Shown piece after piece: positions 1-7,351 of a stretch of 22,945 nt of DNA; the first letter of the stretch is position 1; each line of letters opens with the position of its first letter. The stretch spans positions 1-22,945 of the forward strand of contig JBEKHI010000089.1 of assembly GCA_050012355.1 (NCBI GenBank). Reading direction: 5' to 3'. The DNA comes from JBEKHI01 sp050012355 (GTDB lineage: Bacteria; Actinomycetota; Actinomycetes; Streptosporangiales; Streptosporangiaceae). The position numbers and the translations under genes were made by a program. The notes under the pieces are model-generated. The model worked only from the letters and a program-made list of their open reading frames with translations. It had not been told where the DNA came from and did not search any database.

Positions 1-38
1 ACTCGCCGCGGCGCTCACCAGGTGGCTCCGGATGACAC

Positions 39-55
39 GCCGCGTAGAACGCGGC
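39..55 (-). terminator. Possible terminator of tRNA-Glu
   Basis: A perfect 7-bp hairpin (GCCGCGT, loop AGA, ACGCGGC) begins about 20 nt past the 3' end of the minus-strand tRNA-Glu. There is no T-run. Its position suggests an intrinsic terminator or a processing boundary. The function is inferred only. Confidence 0.35.
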
Positions 56-74
56 CCGTTCCCTCCGGCAGGGC

Positions 75-146
75 GCCCCCAACGGGATTCGAACCCGTGC
101 CGCCGCCTTGAAAGGGCGGTGTCCTAGGCCACTAGACGATGGGGGC
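75..146 (-). tRNA. tRNA-Glu (anticodon UUC)
   Basis: Read on the minus strand this is a 72-nt cloverleaf. The acceptor arm GCCCCCA pairs with the 3' TGGGGGC. The anticodon loop is CTTTCAA (anticodon TTC), and the T-arm contains GGTTCGAATCC. The 3' CCA is not encoded in the DNA, as the next bases on that strand are GCC. It would deliver glutamate at GAA/GAG codons. Confidence 0.96.
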
Positions 147-308
147 AACGAACTCGCTGCCGTATAAAGATACCCCTTGCGCGCAGCTAAGGAATCCGGG
201 ACGGTATGCGATATGGAGATTACGCTGCGGTGGTCTCTGGGAAGATAGGTTGGTACCGAGGCTCGAACGGAGGCATGCCAATGACCAGGCACCGCGGCTA
301 GGCGGCCT
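147..308. other. Intergenic region, tRNA-Glu to MFS gene
   Basis: This spacer of about 160 nt separates the minus-strand tRNA-Glu from the plus-strand transporter gene. It must hold the promoters of both. An AT-rich segment at 161-172 (TATCTTTATACG on the minus strand) is a -10-like candidate for the tRNA, but no convincing -35 partner is visible. I see no gene here. Confidence 0.4.
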
Positions 309-1670
309 ATGGCAAGCGACCAGCAGGTCCCGCCTCCCGTCCTGGGGGAACAGCTCCCCGGTAGCCGCAATGGCCGGGGAACCGGGCTCAGCGGGCGTCA
401 TCGGCGTGCACCGCAACAGCGAGTGACCTATGGAGAGGTCTTCGCTGTCCGTGAGTTCCGCTGGCTGTGGCTCGCGCAGGTGCTGTCCTACGCAGGAGAT
501 CAGTTCGCTCAGGTCGCGATAGCGATCCTGGTCTTCCACCGGACCGGCTCGCCGTTCCTCACCGCTCTGGTCTACGCGCTGACGTATCTGCCGCCGATCG
601 CCGGCGGTCCGTTGCTGTCCGGGTTCGCCGACCTGCTTCCCCGGCGCCAGGTGATGATCATCTGCGACCTCCTGCGGGTGGGTACGGTCGGGTTGATGGC
701 GATTCACGGCGTTCCGTTCACCGGGCTGTGCGTCCTGCTCTTCATCACCGTGCTGCTCGGTGCGCCGTTCGCCTCGGCCCGGTCCGCCCTGCAACCGGAC
801 GTGCTGACCTCGCGCCAGCTGCCGGTCGGATCGGCCATCGCCAATATCACCCATCAGGCGAGCCAGATTCTCGGCTTCGTGGCGGGCGCCGCGGTCGTGG
901 CTGTGCTGAACCCGTACCGGACCCTGGGGATTGACGCAGCGACGTTTGGCATATCAGCGCTTATCGCCGTTGTGGCGGTCAAGCGCCGTCCGGCGCCCAG
1001 CCGGGATCCGGCGAAGAAGTCTTCCGTGTGGTCGGTGTCGGTAGACGGCATCCGGCTCGTGTTCGGGAAACCGTCGCTGCGCACCCTCCTGTTGTTCGGC
1101 TGGCTGGCGGGTTTCTACATCGTCCCCGAGGGGCTGGCGGCCCCGTACGCGCACTCGCTGAACGGCACCACGTACACGGTGGGGCTGCTGATGGCTGCGA
1201 TGCCGCTGGGGACGGTGGTGGGGGTGATGCTGCTGAACCGGTTCGTCGGGCCGGACTCGCAGCTCAGGATGATGGGCTGGCTTGCCATGGGAGCATGCGC
1301 GCCACTCATCGGCTGCGCGTGGAATCCGCCGCTATGGGTGGTCTTGGCGCTGCTCGGCATCGCCGGGGTTGGCGGCGCGTTCCAGATGGCCGCGGTACCC
1401 GCGTTCGTTCAGCAACTGGAGCCATCGACCAGGGGGTCGGCATTCGGTGTCGCCCAGTCCGGGCTGTACGCGGTGCAAGGCATCGGCATCGCGGCCGGCG
1501 GGGCGATAGCCGACTGGATCGGCGCCCCGATGGCCGTGAGCCTGGCGGGCTTGATCGGCTTGTGCGCGGCGACGTGCCTGGCGCTGACCTGGTCCCAGCA
1601 ACGGGCGAAGGTCATCGCGGCCCGATCGGGCTTACTGGCGGCCCTTGTTGATGAAGGCCTCCACGATTGA
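309..1670 (+). CDS. MFS transporter (12-TM exporter, MFS_3/EntS-like)
   Basis: This is a membrane transporter of the major facilitator superfamily, probably an exporter. The translated protein (453 aa from ATG 309) has alternating hydrophobic segments consistent with 12 membrane helices. The pattern near the N-terminus, EFRWLWLAQVLSYAGDQFAQ, is typical of the MFS_3/enterobactin-exporter-like group. LLPRRQVMIICDLLR after helix 2 corresponds to MFS motif A. Homology begins only around residue 39, so GTG 423 (giving VTYGEVFAVREF) is an equally plausible start. Neither start has a clear ribosome binding site, and the first 38 residues look like non-conserved linker. The substrate cannot be told from sequence. 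The 3' end overlaps the convergent PspC gene by 39 nt. Confidence 0.85.
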   Translation: MASDQQVPPPVLGEQLPGSRNGRGTGLSGRHRRAPQQRVTYGEVFAVREFRWLWLAQVLSYAGDQFAQVAIAILVFHRTGSPFLTALVYALTYLPPIAGGPLLSGFADLLPRRQVMIICDLLRVGTVGLMAIHGVPFTGLCVLLFITVLLGAPFASARSALQPDVLTSRQLPVGSAIANITHQASQILGFVAGAAVVAVLNPYRTLGIDAATFGISALIAVVAVKRRPAPSRDPAKKSSVWSVSVDGIRLVFGKPSLRTLLLFGWLAGFYIVPEGLAAPYAHSLNGTTYTVGLLMAAMPLGTVVGVMLLNRFVGPDSQLRMMGWLAMGACAPLIGCAWNPPLWVVLALLGIAGVGGAFQMAAVPAFVQQLEPSTRGSAFGVAQSGLYAVQGIGIAAGGAIADWIGAPMAVSLAGLIGLCAATCLALTWSQQRAKVIAARSGLLAALVDEGLHD

Positions 1671-1883
1671 GTCGCTTTCGCCCTCCTCTGGTACCACCGC
1701 CCACGCGATCACGTACACCAGGACCCCGAGCCCGTAGAAGATCGTGAACACCCCGAAGAGCAGCCGGACGAGATTCACATCGAGGCCGAAGTACGATGCC
1801 AAGCCAGCACAGACCCCCGCGACCAGCCGACCCTCACGGCGGCGAACCAGCTTCTTCCCCGTGTTGCTGTTAGATTCGCTCAT
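1632..1883 (-). CDS. PspC domain protein
   Basis: A small 83-residue membrane protein with a complete PspC domain. A basic N-terminus (KKLVRRREGRLVAGVCAGLA) leads into a short amphipathic segment. This is followed by one membrane helix (LLFGVFTIFYGLGVLVYVIAWAVV) and an acidic tail. PspC domains belong to phage-shock-type envelope stress responses, and actinobacteria carry many stand-alone copies near the inner membrane. The exact role here is unknown. The start ATG at 1883 faces gcdH across a 74-nt divergent spacer. The 3' end overlaps the convergent MFS gene by 39 nt, so the two transcripts would be antisense over their ends. Confidence 0.92.
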   Translation of the reverse strand: MSESNSNTGKKLVRRREGRLVAGVCAGLASYFGLDVNLVRLLFGVFTIFYGLGVLVYVIAWAVVPEEGESDSIVEAFINKGRQ

Positions 1884-1957
1884 GGGTCAATCATGCCCGT
1901 ATTCATGCTCTGGGTGACATCTGGTTCTCGTCATCCGCTCGACGGAAGGAACGCGTC

Positions 1958-3109
1958 GTGGACCTGCTGCACATCGACGACCAGTTGCGTGACGAGGAGC
2001 GTCTCATCGGTGACACGGTGCGCTCTTTCGCGACCGACCGGGTGCTGCCGGAGGTCGGGGACTGGTTCGAGGCGGGCGTGCTGCCCCGTTCCATCCTGAG
2101 CGAGATGGGCAAGCTCGGCCTCTTCGGCATGACCCTGACCGGGTACGGCTGCGCGGGCACCGGACCGGTCGCCTACGGAGTCGCCTGCCGCGAACTCGAG
2201 GCGGTGGACTCCGGGATCCGCAGCGCGGCCTCGGTCCAGGGATCGCTGGCGATGTATCCGATCTGGCGTTATGGCAGCGACGAGCAGAAGGACGAGTGGC
2301 TGCCGCGGATGGCCGCCGGAGAAGCGATCGGTTGCTTCGGGCTGACCGAGCCGGATCGCGGATCGGATCCGGGCGGCATGCTGACGTCCGCGCGGCGTTC
2401 CGGTTCCGACTGGGTGCTGTCCGGCACCAAGATGTGGATAACCAACGGGTCGATCGCGGACGTGGCCGTGGTGTGGGCACGGACCGAGGACGGAGTACGC
2501 GGGTTCCTGGTGCCGCGCGGTAGCCGGGGATTCACCGCCCGCGATATCCACAAGAAGCTGTCGCTGCGGGCGTCGATCACGTCCGAACTGCACTTCGACG
2601 ACGTACGGCTGCCCGGCTCCGCGGTGCTGCCGGGAGTATCAGGGCTGAAGGGGCCGCTGTCCTGCCTTACCGAGGCTAGGTTCGGAATCCTGTGGGGAGT
2701 GACCGGGTCGGCTAGGGCTTGTATGGCGGCGGCGGTTGACTACAGCAAGACGCGCGAGCAGTTCGGGAAGCCGATCGCGTCGTTCCAGCTCACGCAGGGC
2801 AAGCTCGCGTCGATGGCGGTCCGGCTGTACCAGGCGCAGTTGCTCGCGCTGCACCTCGGGCGGCTCAAGGAATCCGCTGGTTCCCTCGAGCCGGTGCAGG
2901 TGAGCGTCGGGAAGATGGCCAACGTACGGACCGCGATCGACATCGCCCGGGAAGCCCGCGCCATCCTGGGAGCGAACGGAGTGACCCTGGAGTACCCGGT
3001 CATGCGGCACGCGGCGAACCTGGAGGCCGTCCTGACGTACGAGGGAACCGAGGAGATCCACACGCTCGCCATCGGCCAGGCGCTGACCGGGATCTCCGCC
3101 TACCGGTAG
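1958..3109 (+). CDS. gcdH: Glutaryl-CoA dehydrogenase (acyl-CoA dehydrogenase family)
   Basis: An FAD-dependent acyl-CoA dehydrogenase of 383 aa, close to the family length. It most resembles glutaryl-CoA dehydrogenase, which oxidises and decarboxylates glutaryl-CoA to crotonyl-CoA in lysine and tryptophan breakdown. Visible signatures are AVDSGIRSAASVQGSLAM and GCFGLTEPDRGSDPGGM in the N-terminal and middle domains, YSKTREQFGKPIASFQLTQ in the C-terminal domain, and NLEAVLTYEGTEEIHTL near the end. The catalytic glutamate of this family corresponds to Glu362 in TYEGT. GTG 1958 is chosen because GGAAGGA lies about 8 nt upstream. Electrons would go to ETF, whose genes are not in the window. A dispersed hairpin begins immediately after the stop codon. 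A related acyl-CoA dehydrogenase of other specificity is possible but less likely. Confidence 0.9.
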   Translation: MDLLHIDDQLRDEERLIGDTVRSFATDRVLPEVGDWFEAGVLPRSILSEMGKLGLFGMTLTGYGCAGTGPVAYGVACRELEAVDSGIRSAASVQGSLAMYPIWRYGSDEQKDEWLPRMAAGEAIGCFGLTEPDRGSDPGGMLTSARRSGSDWVLSGTKMWITNGSIADVAVVWARTEDGVRGFLVPRGSRGFTARDIHKKLSLRASITSELHFDDVRLPGSAVLPGVSGLKGPLSCLTEARFGILWGVTGSARACMAAAVDYSKTREQFGKPIASFQLTQGKLASMAVRLYQAQLLALHLGRLKESAGSLEPVQVSVGKMANVRTAIDIAREARAILGANGVTLEYPVMRHAANLEAVLTYEGTEEIHTLAIGQALTGISAYR

Positions 3110-3169
3110 CTCCTGATGAGTGTCGCACTACCCGTCAAAGAGTGCGGGCGGTGCTGCACCAACCAGGAA
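3110..3169. repeat. Dispersed hairpin repeat, family 1, copy A
   Basis: A 60-nt imperfect inverted repeat: 24-nt arms flank a 12-nt loop. Read on the minus strand the loop is GCACTCTTTGAC, bounded by CCC and GGG. Arms read TTCCTGGTTGGTGCAGCACC on one side and CTCCTGATGAGTGTCGCAC on the other, with 16 of 24 positions pairing plus wobbles. It starts directly after the gcdH stop, so it may end or protect that transcript. It is related to copies at 3558-3619 and 19923-19986. Confidence 0.75.
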
Positions 3170-3266
3170 CCCGGACACCCGCTGGGGCAAGGATGGCGCT
3201 CCGGTTACGAGGAGAGCCTGGAGTCGGTAATCTTCTCTAGTGAGGGGTACCGTCTGGTCCCCGTTC

Positions 3267-3342
3267 GGGGCGTTAGCTCAATTGGCAGAGCTGCGGACTT
3301 TTAATCCGTCGGTTCAGGGTTCGAGCCCCTGGCGCCCCACCA
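3267..3342 (+). tRNA. tRNA-Lys (anticodon UUU)
   Basis: A complete cloverleaf: acceptor GGGGCGT pairs with GCGCCCC, the D-arm carries TAGCTCAATTGGCAGAGC, the anticodon loop is CTTTTAA (anticodon TTT), and the T-arm is CAGGGTTCGAGCCCCTG. The discriminator base is A3339 and the CCA end is encoded at 3340-3342, unlike the tRNA-Glu in this window. It reads AAA/AAG lysine codons. Confidence 0.97.
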
Positions 3343-3557
3343 GGTATCACACGTCTCCAGCCGCCCCGGTAAACCGGCAGGTCGGCGCACGCTCCGCCTC
3401 GAGGAAGACTCGGCATCGTCTTCGGCATACTGCCCGGAAGCTGGGTTGCGGCCCCACGGCTTGGAACTGCTTGCCGCGTCCTTCGACCGGGGGGCGAGTG
3501 CTGCTCCTGGTACTGATGGTGCCTATGAGTGCTGTGAGGCAGCGACCTGGGCGGGTT
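3343..3557. other. Intergenic region after tRNA-Lys
   Basis: No credible gene is seen in these 215 nt. The open frames here lack ribosome binding sites and family resemblance. A small hairpin (CCGGT, AA, ACCGG at 3366-3377) sits 24 nt after the tRNA and may aid its 3' end formation. Confidence 0.5.
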
Positions 3558-3619
3558 GTTTCTGGTCGGTGCTGCCCCACCCGCACTCTTTTCGGGGCAG
3601 TGCCACACCAACCAGAAAC
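3558..3619. repeat. Dispersed hairpin repeat, family 1, copy B
   Basis: A 62-nt inverted repeat. The left arm GTTTCTGGTCGGTGCTGCCCC (3558-3578) pairs with the right arm at 3594-3619, which ends ACCAACCAGAAAC and contains about 5 unpaired nt. The loop region carries CCCGCACTCTTTTC. Consensus positions match copies A and C, in particular CCC-GCACTCTT and the outer GTTGGTG/CACCAAC-like arms. It lies between the convergent tRNA-Lys and coiled-coil transcripts. Confidence 0.75.
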
Positions 3620-3644
3620 GGCGGGCCGCGCGCTCAGCCGATAA

Positions 3645-3696
3645 CCAGCGATGGCCCGTCGATAGCGTCGTTCCGCTATCGACGGGCCATCGCTGG
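3645..3696. repeat. Perfect 23-bp hairpin, palindrome-pair family; likely terminator of the coiled-coil gene
   Basis: The left arm at 3645-3667 begins CCAGCGATGGCCCGTCG. It is followed by loop TCGTTC and a right arm at 3674-3696 that is its exact reverse complement. The stem therefore has 23 perfect base pairs. It begins 17 nt beyond the stop of the minus-strand coiled-coil gene, the place for a terminator, although no T-run follows. The two 13-mers CGATGGCCCGTCG (3649-3661) and CGACGGGCCATCG (3680-3692) start 31 bp apart, as do related pairs at 5548 and 22894. Confidence 0.8.
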
Positions 3697-3713
3697 GGTC
3701 TGCGACTAGAAGG

Positions 3714-5375
3714 TCAGCGCTTCGTGGATCCGCGGCTGGACGCCCGACCCGTGGTGGGGGTGCTGGCGGGGGCGCTGGTGCTAGCCGCGGTCGCCCGCGC
3801 GGCGGCCGCGGCCGGGCGCAGCAGCGCCTCGGCGAGGGTGAGCACTGTCTCCTCGAGAGAGCTGAGCCGTACGCTCACGTCACCGGTCGCCGTTTCGACG
3901 ATCGAGGTGACCGACTCCTCGATCTCCTTTTGCCCAGGAGCTGACGACAGGTCCGCGAGCTTTCCGCCGAGGTCCGTGATCCGCTTATCAAGGTCGGAGA
4001 CAGACTTGGCGGTAACCTCCGTGATCCGGTCCCGCACCTTCTCCAGGTCGGTCGATCCCGGCAGATCATCGAGCAGGCGGTCGACGGCGTCGATCCGCTT
4101 CGCGACCGAGGCGATCTGCTCGGCCAGGCCGGACAACCGGCCATCGACCGCGGAGAAATGTCCGCCAACCGCCTCGAACCGGCCATCGACGGCCACGAAC
4201 TTGTCGGCCAGCCCGTCGAGCCGGGCGCCAACCGCCTCCAGCCGACCGTCAAGGCCGTCTAGCTTCCCGGTCATGCTCCCGGTCCTAGCGTCGACGGCGG
4301 ACATCCGGACGTCGAGGGCGCTGAGCTTGCCGTCGACCGGGCCGAGCTTGCCGGTCAGCGACGTGACCCGGCTACCGAGCTCGGCAAGGTTGCGGCCCTG
4401 CTCGGCCAGCTGCTCACCGAACCGCTCACCAGCCTTCGCCTGCCGCTCGTCGGACTGGGCCAGCCGGTCGTCGAGCGCACCGAACTTCCCGCCCAGTGCC
4501 GTCACATTGTTCTCGGTCACCGTGACGGTGTTGTGTATCGCGCCGAGCCGGTCTTCGGCGTCGCCAATCCGGTCATCAAGCTGCTCAACCCGGTCGTGCA
4601 CCGTCTGGACCTGGTCGCTGAGCTTCTCGGACCGGGTGCCGAGGCTCGTCACGCTGGTTGTCAGCGCGGTGACCGCGGTTTCCTGCGCGTTCATCTGACC
4701 CGACAGCGCCTCGGCGGCCTGGCCGACCTTGGTACCCAGCGTGTTGAAGCCCTGGTCAGTTCGGCCCTTGATGGCTGACATCTCTTTGTCCAGGTGGGTC
4801 GTGCGCTGAGACAGCTCGGCCAAAGCCTTGTCCAGGCGGCCGAACCGGCTGCCCGCCGAGTCCATCGAGTGCTGGAGCTTGTCGACATCCACCGCCATCC
4901 CGGCCAGCCGGTCGTCGGAGGCCTTGAGCGCGTCGACCACCTTGGTGACCGTGTCGCACAGCATCTGGAGCTGGGGCAGGATCTGCCCCACGATCTCCGC
5001 TACCGCGCCAACGTCGCTGCGCACCGCCGCAAGCTCATGGGCCGCCAGCTCGTTGGCCGGCGAGATCTGTCCGCTTAGCGATTCAATGCGGCCGGCCATC
5101 GACTCAGCCCAGCCCGGCGGGCGGTCCCGTACATCATCAACCCGGGCCGCCAGACCCTCTAGGTGCGCGCCGAGTCCTGGTACCTCGCGCTCCCTGACCT
5201 CCCTGACCGCAACCTCTAGGCCGTCAAGCCGCTGCACGATCTCCTCTAGTACGGCCGCCGTCGACCGTTCGTCCGACACGTGATCCTGAATGGTACGGGC
5301 GAGCAGTTCACGCATCCGCTCGGCAGCACCGGGCTGGCTGCCACGCAACAACAGTTGGTTGCCCGAGGGGTCCAA
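3714..5375 (-). CDS. Long coiled-coil protein of unknown function
   Basis: I do not recognise this 553-residue protein. The start TTG 5375 is preferred over the longest frame (5558). GAAGGAG stands 6 nt before it, and the upstream 61 codons run through an AT-rich promoter-like stretch and the neighbouring repeat. Almost the whole chain is predicted coiled coil: long runs of L/V/I/F spaced 3 and 4 residues apart with Asp, Gly, Arg, Lys and Gln between. About nine uninterrupted heptads occur near residues 373-435 (DGLDGRL, EAVGARL, DGLADKF, VAVDGRF and so on). No signal peptide, membrane helix or enzyme motif is visible. The last 35 or so residues are an Ala/Ser/Thr/Pro tail ending in basic residues. 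It could be a cytoskeletal, scaffold or chromosome-associated rod, or a fibre-like structure. The gene stands alone, with strong hairpins on both flanks. Confidence 0.75.
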   Translation of the reverse strand: MDPSGNQLLLRGSQPGAAERMRELLARTIQDHVSDERSTAAVLEEIVQRLDGLEVAVREVREREVPGLGAHLEGLAARVDDVRDRPPGWAESMAGRIESLSGQISPANELAAHELAAVRSDVGAVAEIVGQILPQLQMLCDTVTKVVDALKASDDRLAGMAVDVDKLQHSMDSAGSRFGRLDKALAELSQRTTHLDKEMSAIKGRTDQGFNTLGTKVGQAAEALSGQMNAQETAVTALTTSVTSLGTRSEKLSDQVQTVHDRVEQLDDRIGDAEDRLGAIHNTVTVTENNVTALGGKFGALDDRLAQSDERQAKAGERFGEQLAEQGRNLAELGSRVTSLTGKLGPVDGKLSALDVRMSAVDARTGSMTGKLDGLDGRLEAVGARLDGLADKFVAVDGRFEAVGGHFSAVDGRLSGLAEQIASVAKRIDAVDRLLDDLPGSTDLEKVRDRITEVTAKSVSDLDKRITDLGGKLADLSSAPGQKEIEESVTSIVETATGDVSVRLSSLEETVLTLAEALLRPAAAAARATAASTSAPASTPTTGRASSRGSTKR

Positions 5376-5535
5376 TGGAGCTCCTTCGCGGGGGGTTATC
5401 ACGACTTCGCACGGGGTTACCGCGACCACTTTAGCGACCCCGGATTGCCTACTTTCGCATATATATCCTGACTTAAAGGTTTGAGAGGCGATTGCACCCA
5501 GCTTGTGACCTGAAGGCTGCAGACAGTGGGATCTT
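5376..5535 (-). promoter_or_regulatory. Upstream region and putative promoter of the coiled-coil gene
   Basis: The 160 nt between the PanE-like stop and the TTG start contain a markedly AT-rich block, ATATATAT, at about 5459-5466. It can serve as a -10 element (TATATA at 5465-5460 on the minus strand). The leader would then be roughly 75-80 nt. No good -35 hexamer is visible. The Shine-Dalgarno GAAGGAG (5381-5387) is clear. Confidence 0.4.
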
Positions 5536-6444
5536 CTACAGCGCCGTCGATGGCCCATCGCTGGCGCCCCAGCCCCACCGATGGCCCATCGATGGGGTCC
5601 CAGGAGCAGCGGCAGGAGCAGGAGCGCTGGTGGCGTCTAGCAAGGCTAGGACGGCGCGGTTGAGCGGGACGTCTAGCCCGTACCGATCGGCGGCGCGGAC
5701 GACCGCGCCGGTGATGGCCTCGTGTTCGGTTGGCCGCCCGGCGCGCCGGTCCTCCAGCATTGAGGTCACGTCATCGGCACCAAAACGACCGTAGAACTCC
5801 AGCGTCGCCGCCACATCCCGCTCCGACAGCCGGGCGCCCGCGGCGACTCCCGCACGGACGGCTTCCTCCAGCAGCCCGCGGACCAGCCATGGCATCCCGG
5901 GAGCCGCCATTACCCCGACCGGCCGGGCGGTCAGCGCGGTGATCGGGTTCGCGGCCACGTTGGTTAGCAGCTTGCGCCACGCGTCGGTCAGGAAATCTTC
6001 CGACAGCGACACTCGCACCGGACCGCCGTCGAGCAGCGCGGCGAACCTGTTCCCAGCCGGGCCCGACGGCACGATCAGGAGATCTCCGGCCGTGTGCACC
6101 ACGTGCCACGGCGCCACCCGCCTGGCCGCGATGTACGCCAGGGCCGGCACCACGTCCGACCCGGCAGCGTGATCCACGCCGTTCCTGACCAGCACAACGG
6201 GACCGGCCAGTTGGGCCAGCCAGGCCGAGACGTCGTGGTGAGCCTTCGTCGCCACGATGACCCAGTCGACCAAGCCGACGTCGGAGGGCGACCCGGCGAT
6301 CAGTACCGGAACCTGGTGATCGCCGACCACCAGCCGGTCCACCGGCGTCCGCACGCACAACGTCACCTCATGACCCGCCGCACCGGCGGCCTGTGCCAGC
6401 ACTCCGCCGATCGCGCCGCCGCCAACCACCGCGACTCTGCTCAT
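5536..6444 (-). CDS. PanE/ApbA-family NAD(P)-dependent reductase
   Basis: A 302-residue protein of the 2-dehydropantoate 2-reductase (ketopantoate reductase) family. The N-terminal Rossmann fold has the dinucleotide motif VAVVGGGAIGGVLAQAAGAAG. WVIVATKAHH and VVLVRNGVDH follow, and the all-helical C-terminal domain carries WRKLLTNVAANPITALT with the family's catalytic Lys. The ATG at 6444 puts the Rossmann strand at residue 3, as is usual. The in-frame ATG 11 codons upstream lies in the promoter palindrome. True PanE makes pantoate for CoA, but many actinobacterial relatives have other substrates, so no symbol is given. The last 15-20 residues (PSMGHRWGWGASDGPSTAL) are encoded by a palindromic repeat. 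It is divergent from the AraC gene. Confidence 0.85.
   Translation of the reverse strand: MSRVAVVGGGAIGGVLAQAAGAAGHEVTLCVRTPVDRLVVGDHQVPVLIAGSPSDVGLVDWVIVATKAHHDVSAWLAQLAGPVVLVRNGVDHAAGSDVVPALAYIAARRVAPWHVVHTAGDLLIVPSGPAGNRFAALLDGGPVRVSLSEDFLTDAWRKLLTNVAANPITALTARPVGVMAAPGMPWLVRGLLEEAVRAGVAAGARLSERDVAATLEFYGRFGADDVTSMLEDRRAGRPTEHEAITGAVVRAADRYGLDVPLNRAVLALLDATSAPAPAAAPGTPSMGHRWGWGASDGPSTAL
5548..5591. repeat. Palindrome pair CGATGGCCCATCG, 31-bp period
   Basis: Two identical 13-bp palindromes (CGATGG-C-CCATCG) lie at 5548-5560 and 5579-5591, with starts 31 bp apart. The flanks extend into an imperfect hairpin (GTCGATGGCCCATCGCTGG against CCGATGGCCCATCGATGGGG). The pair lies inside the 3' end of the PanE-like gene and encodes its C-terminal residues. 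It resembles the 3645-3696 hairpin and the E2 linker pair. Confidence 0.8.
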
Positions 6445-6460
6445 AACAACCAAGCATAAA

Positions 6461-6476
6461 TGAGAAAAGTTTCTCA
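6461..6476. promoter_or_regulatory. Operator-like palindrome between panE-like and araC-like genes
   Basis: TGAGAAAAGTTTCTCA is a 7-bp inverted repeat (TGAGAAA/TTTCTCA) with a 2-nt centre, in an AT-rich pocket of an otherwise GC-rich window. It lies between the divergent starts at 6444 and 6503. A binding site for the adjacent AraC regulator or another dimeric regulator is plausible. Confidence 0.5.
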
Positions 6477-6502
6477 CTTGTTACGCGGGGCATACTCGGA
6501 AC

Positions 6503-7351
6503 ATGGCGGTCGACGAAGCGATCCGGGCCCGGCCCGCGGTCCCGCTGCGAGGGCTGGTGGCCTGGTACACGGGCTATCGTCAGCAGGGAGTCCCGGTCGC
6601 CCAGCACCGCGGGCTGCCTTCGCCGTTCCTGACGCTCATCCTCACCCTGGATGATCCGCTCACCATCGTCAGTCATCCGGACCCGAAGGATCCGCCGGGC
6701 GATTACCGGACCTTGCTCGGCGGCCTGCACACCACGCCCGCGCTGATCAGCGTCCCCGGCCGGCAATCGGGCGTGCAGATCGCCCTTAGCCCGCTTGGCT
6801 GCCGGGCGTTGCTGGGTCTGCCCGCCGGAGAACTCGCGGGCGCCGATATACCGGCCGACGTCGTATTCGGTTCCGGTCTTGCCGAGGTCCATGACAGACT
6901 GCGGGCCGCGCGGGACTGGACCCGCCGTTTTGATGTGATCGACGACTGGCTGCTCGCGAGGCTGCGACGCGGTACGGCGCGCACCCCCGCGCCCGAGGTC
7001 CGCCAGGCCTGGGGAATGCTGCTAGACAGCGGCGGCACGATCGGCGTCGCCGACCTCGCCGCCGAAGTGGGCTGGAGCGACCGCCACCTCCGTAACCGGC
7101 TCACGCTGGAGACCGGGCTCACCCCGAAGGCAGCGGCGCGGGTGATCCGCTTCGGCCGGGCCCGGCAACGACTCGTCGGCGGAGACACGTTCGCGGACAT
7201 CGCCGCCGACTGCGGGTACTTCGACCAGGCTCATCTGGACCGCGAGTTTCGCTCACTGGCGGGATCCGCGCCTAGCCGCTGGCTCGCCGAGGAGTTCCGA
7301 AACATCCAATCCGGCCACCATGAGCCGGGGTCAGGCTGGAATCATGACTGA
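6503..7351 (+). CDS. AraC-family transcriptional regulator
   Basis: A 282-residue DNA-binding regulator. The N-terminal two thirds resemble the effector-type domain found with AraC HTHs in actinobacteria (AWYTGYRQQG, PSPFLTLILTL, GVQIALSPLGCRALLGLPAGEL). The C-terminus has two helix-turn-helix units: IGVADLAAEVGWSDRHLRNR with LTLETGLTPKAAARVIRF, and TFADIAADCGYFDQAHLDREF ending in GSAPSRWL. ATG 6503 is the only sensible start. Its stop overlaps the start of the following VOC gene by 8 nt, indicating co-translation. This AraC plus glyoxalase-fold pairing is common in actinobacteria. The ligand is unknown. Confidence 0.93.
   Translation: MAVDEAIRARPAVPLRGLVAWYTGYRQQGVPVAQHRGLPSPFLTLILTLDDPLTIVSHPDPKDPPGDYRTLLGGLHTTPALISVPGRQSGVQIALSPLGCRALLGLPAGELAGADIPADVVFGSGLAEVHDRLRAARDWTRRFDVIDDWLLARLRRGTARTPAPEVRQAWGMLLDSGGTIGVADLAAEVGWSDRHLRNRLTLETGLTPKAAARVIRFGRARQRLVGGDTFADIAADCGYFDQAHLDREFRSLAGSAPSRWLAEEFRNIQSGHHEPGSGWNHD

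Noticed and set aside
3116..3709. Small plus-strand frames around tRNA-Lys
   Set aside because: They read through the tRNA and repeats, and lack coding character and ribosome binding sites.
3714..4698. Plus-strand Ser/Arg-rich open frame opposite the coiled-coil gene
   Set aside because: Low-complexity shadow of the minus-strand gene. It has no ribosome binding site or family resemblance, while the minus frame shows regular heptads.
3714..5375. Coiled-coil protein as a phage tail fibre
   Set aside because: No other phage genes nearby, no glycine-triplet fibre repeats, and no beta-rich tip. The heptads indicate a simple coiled coil.
5376..5558. N-terminal 61 codons of the coiled-coil frame as real protein
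   Set aside because: They pass through an AT-rich promoter-like block and the repeat. TTG 5375 has a good Shine-Dalgarno.
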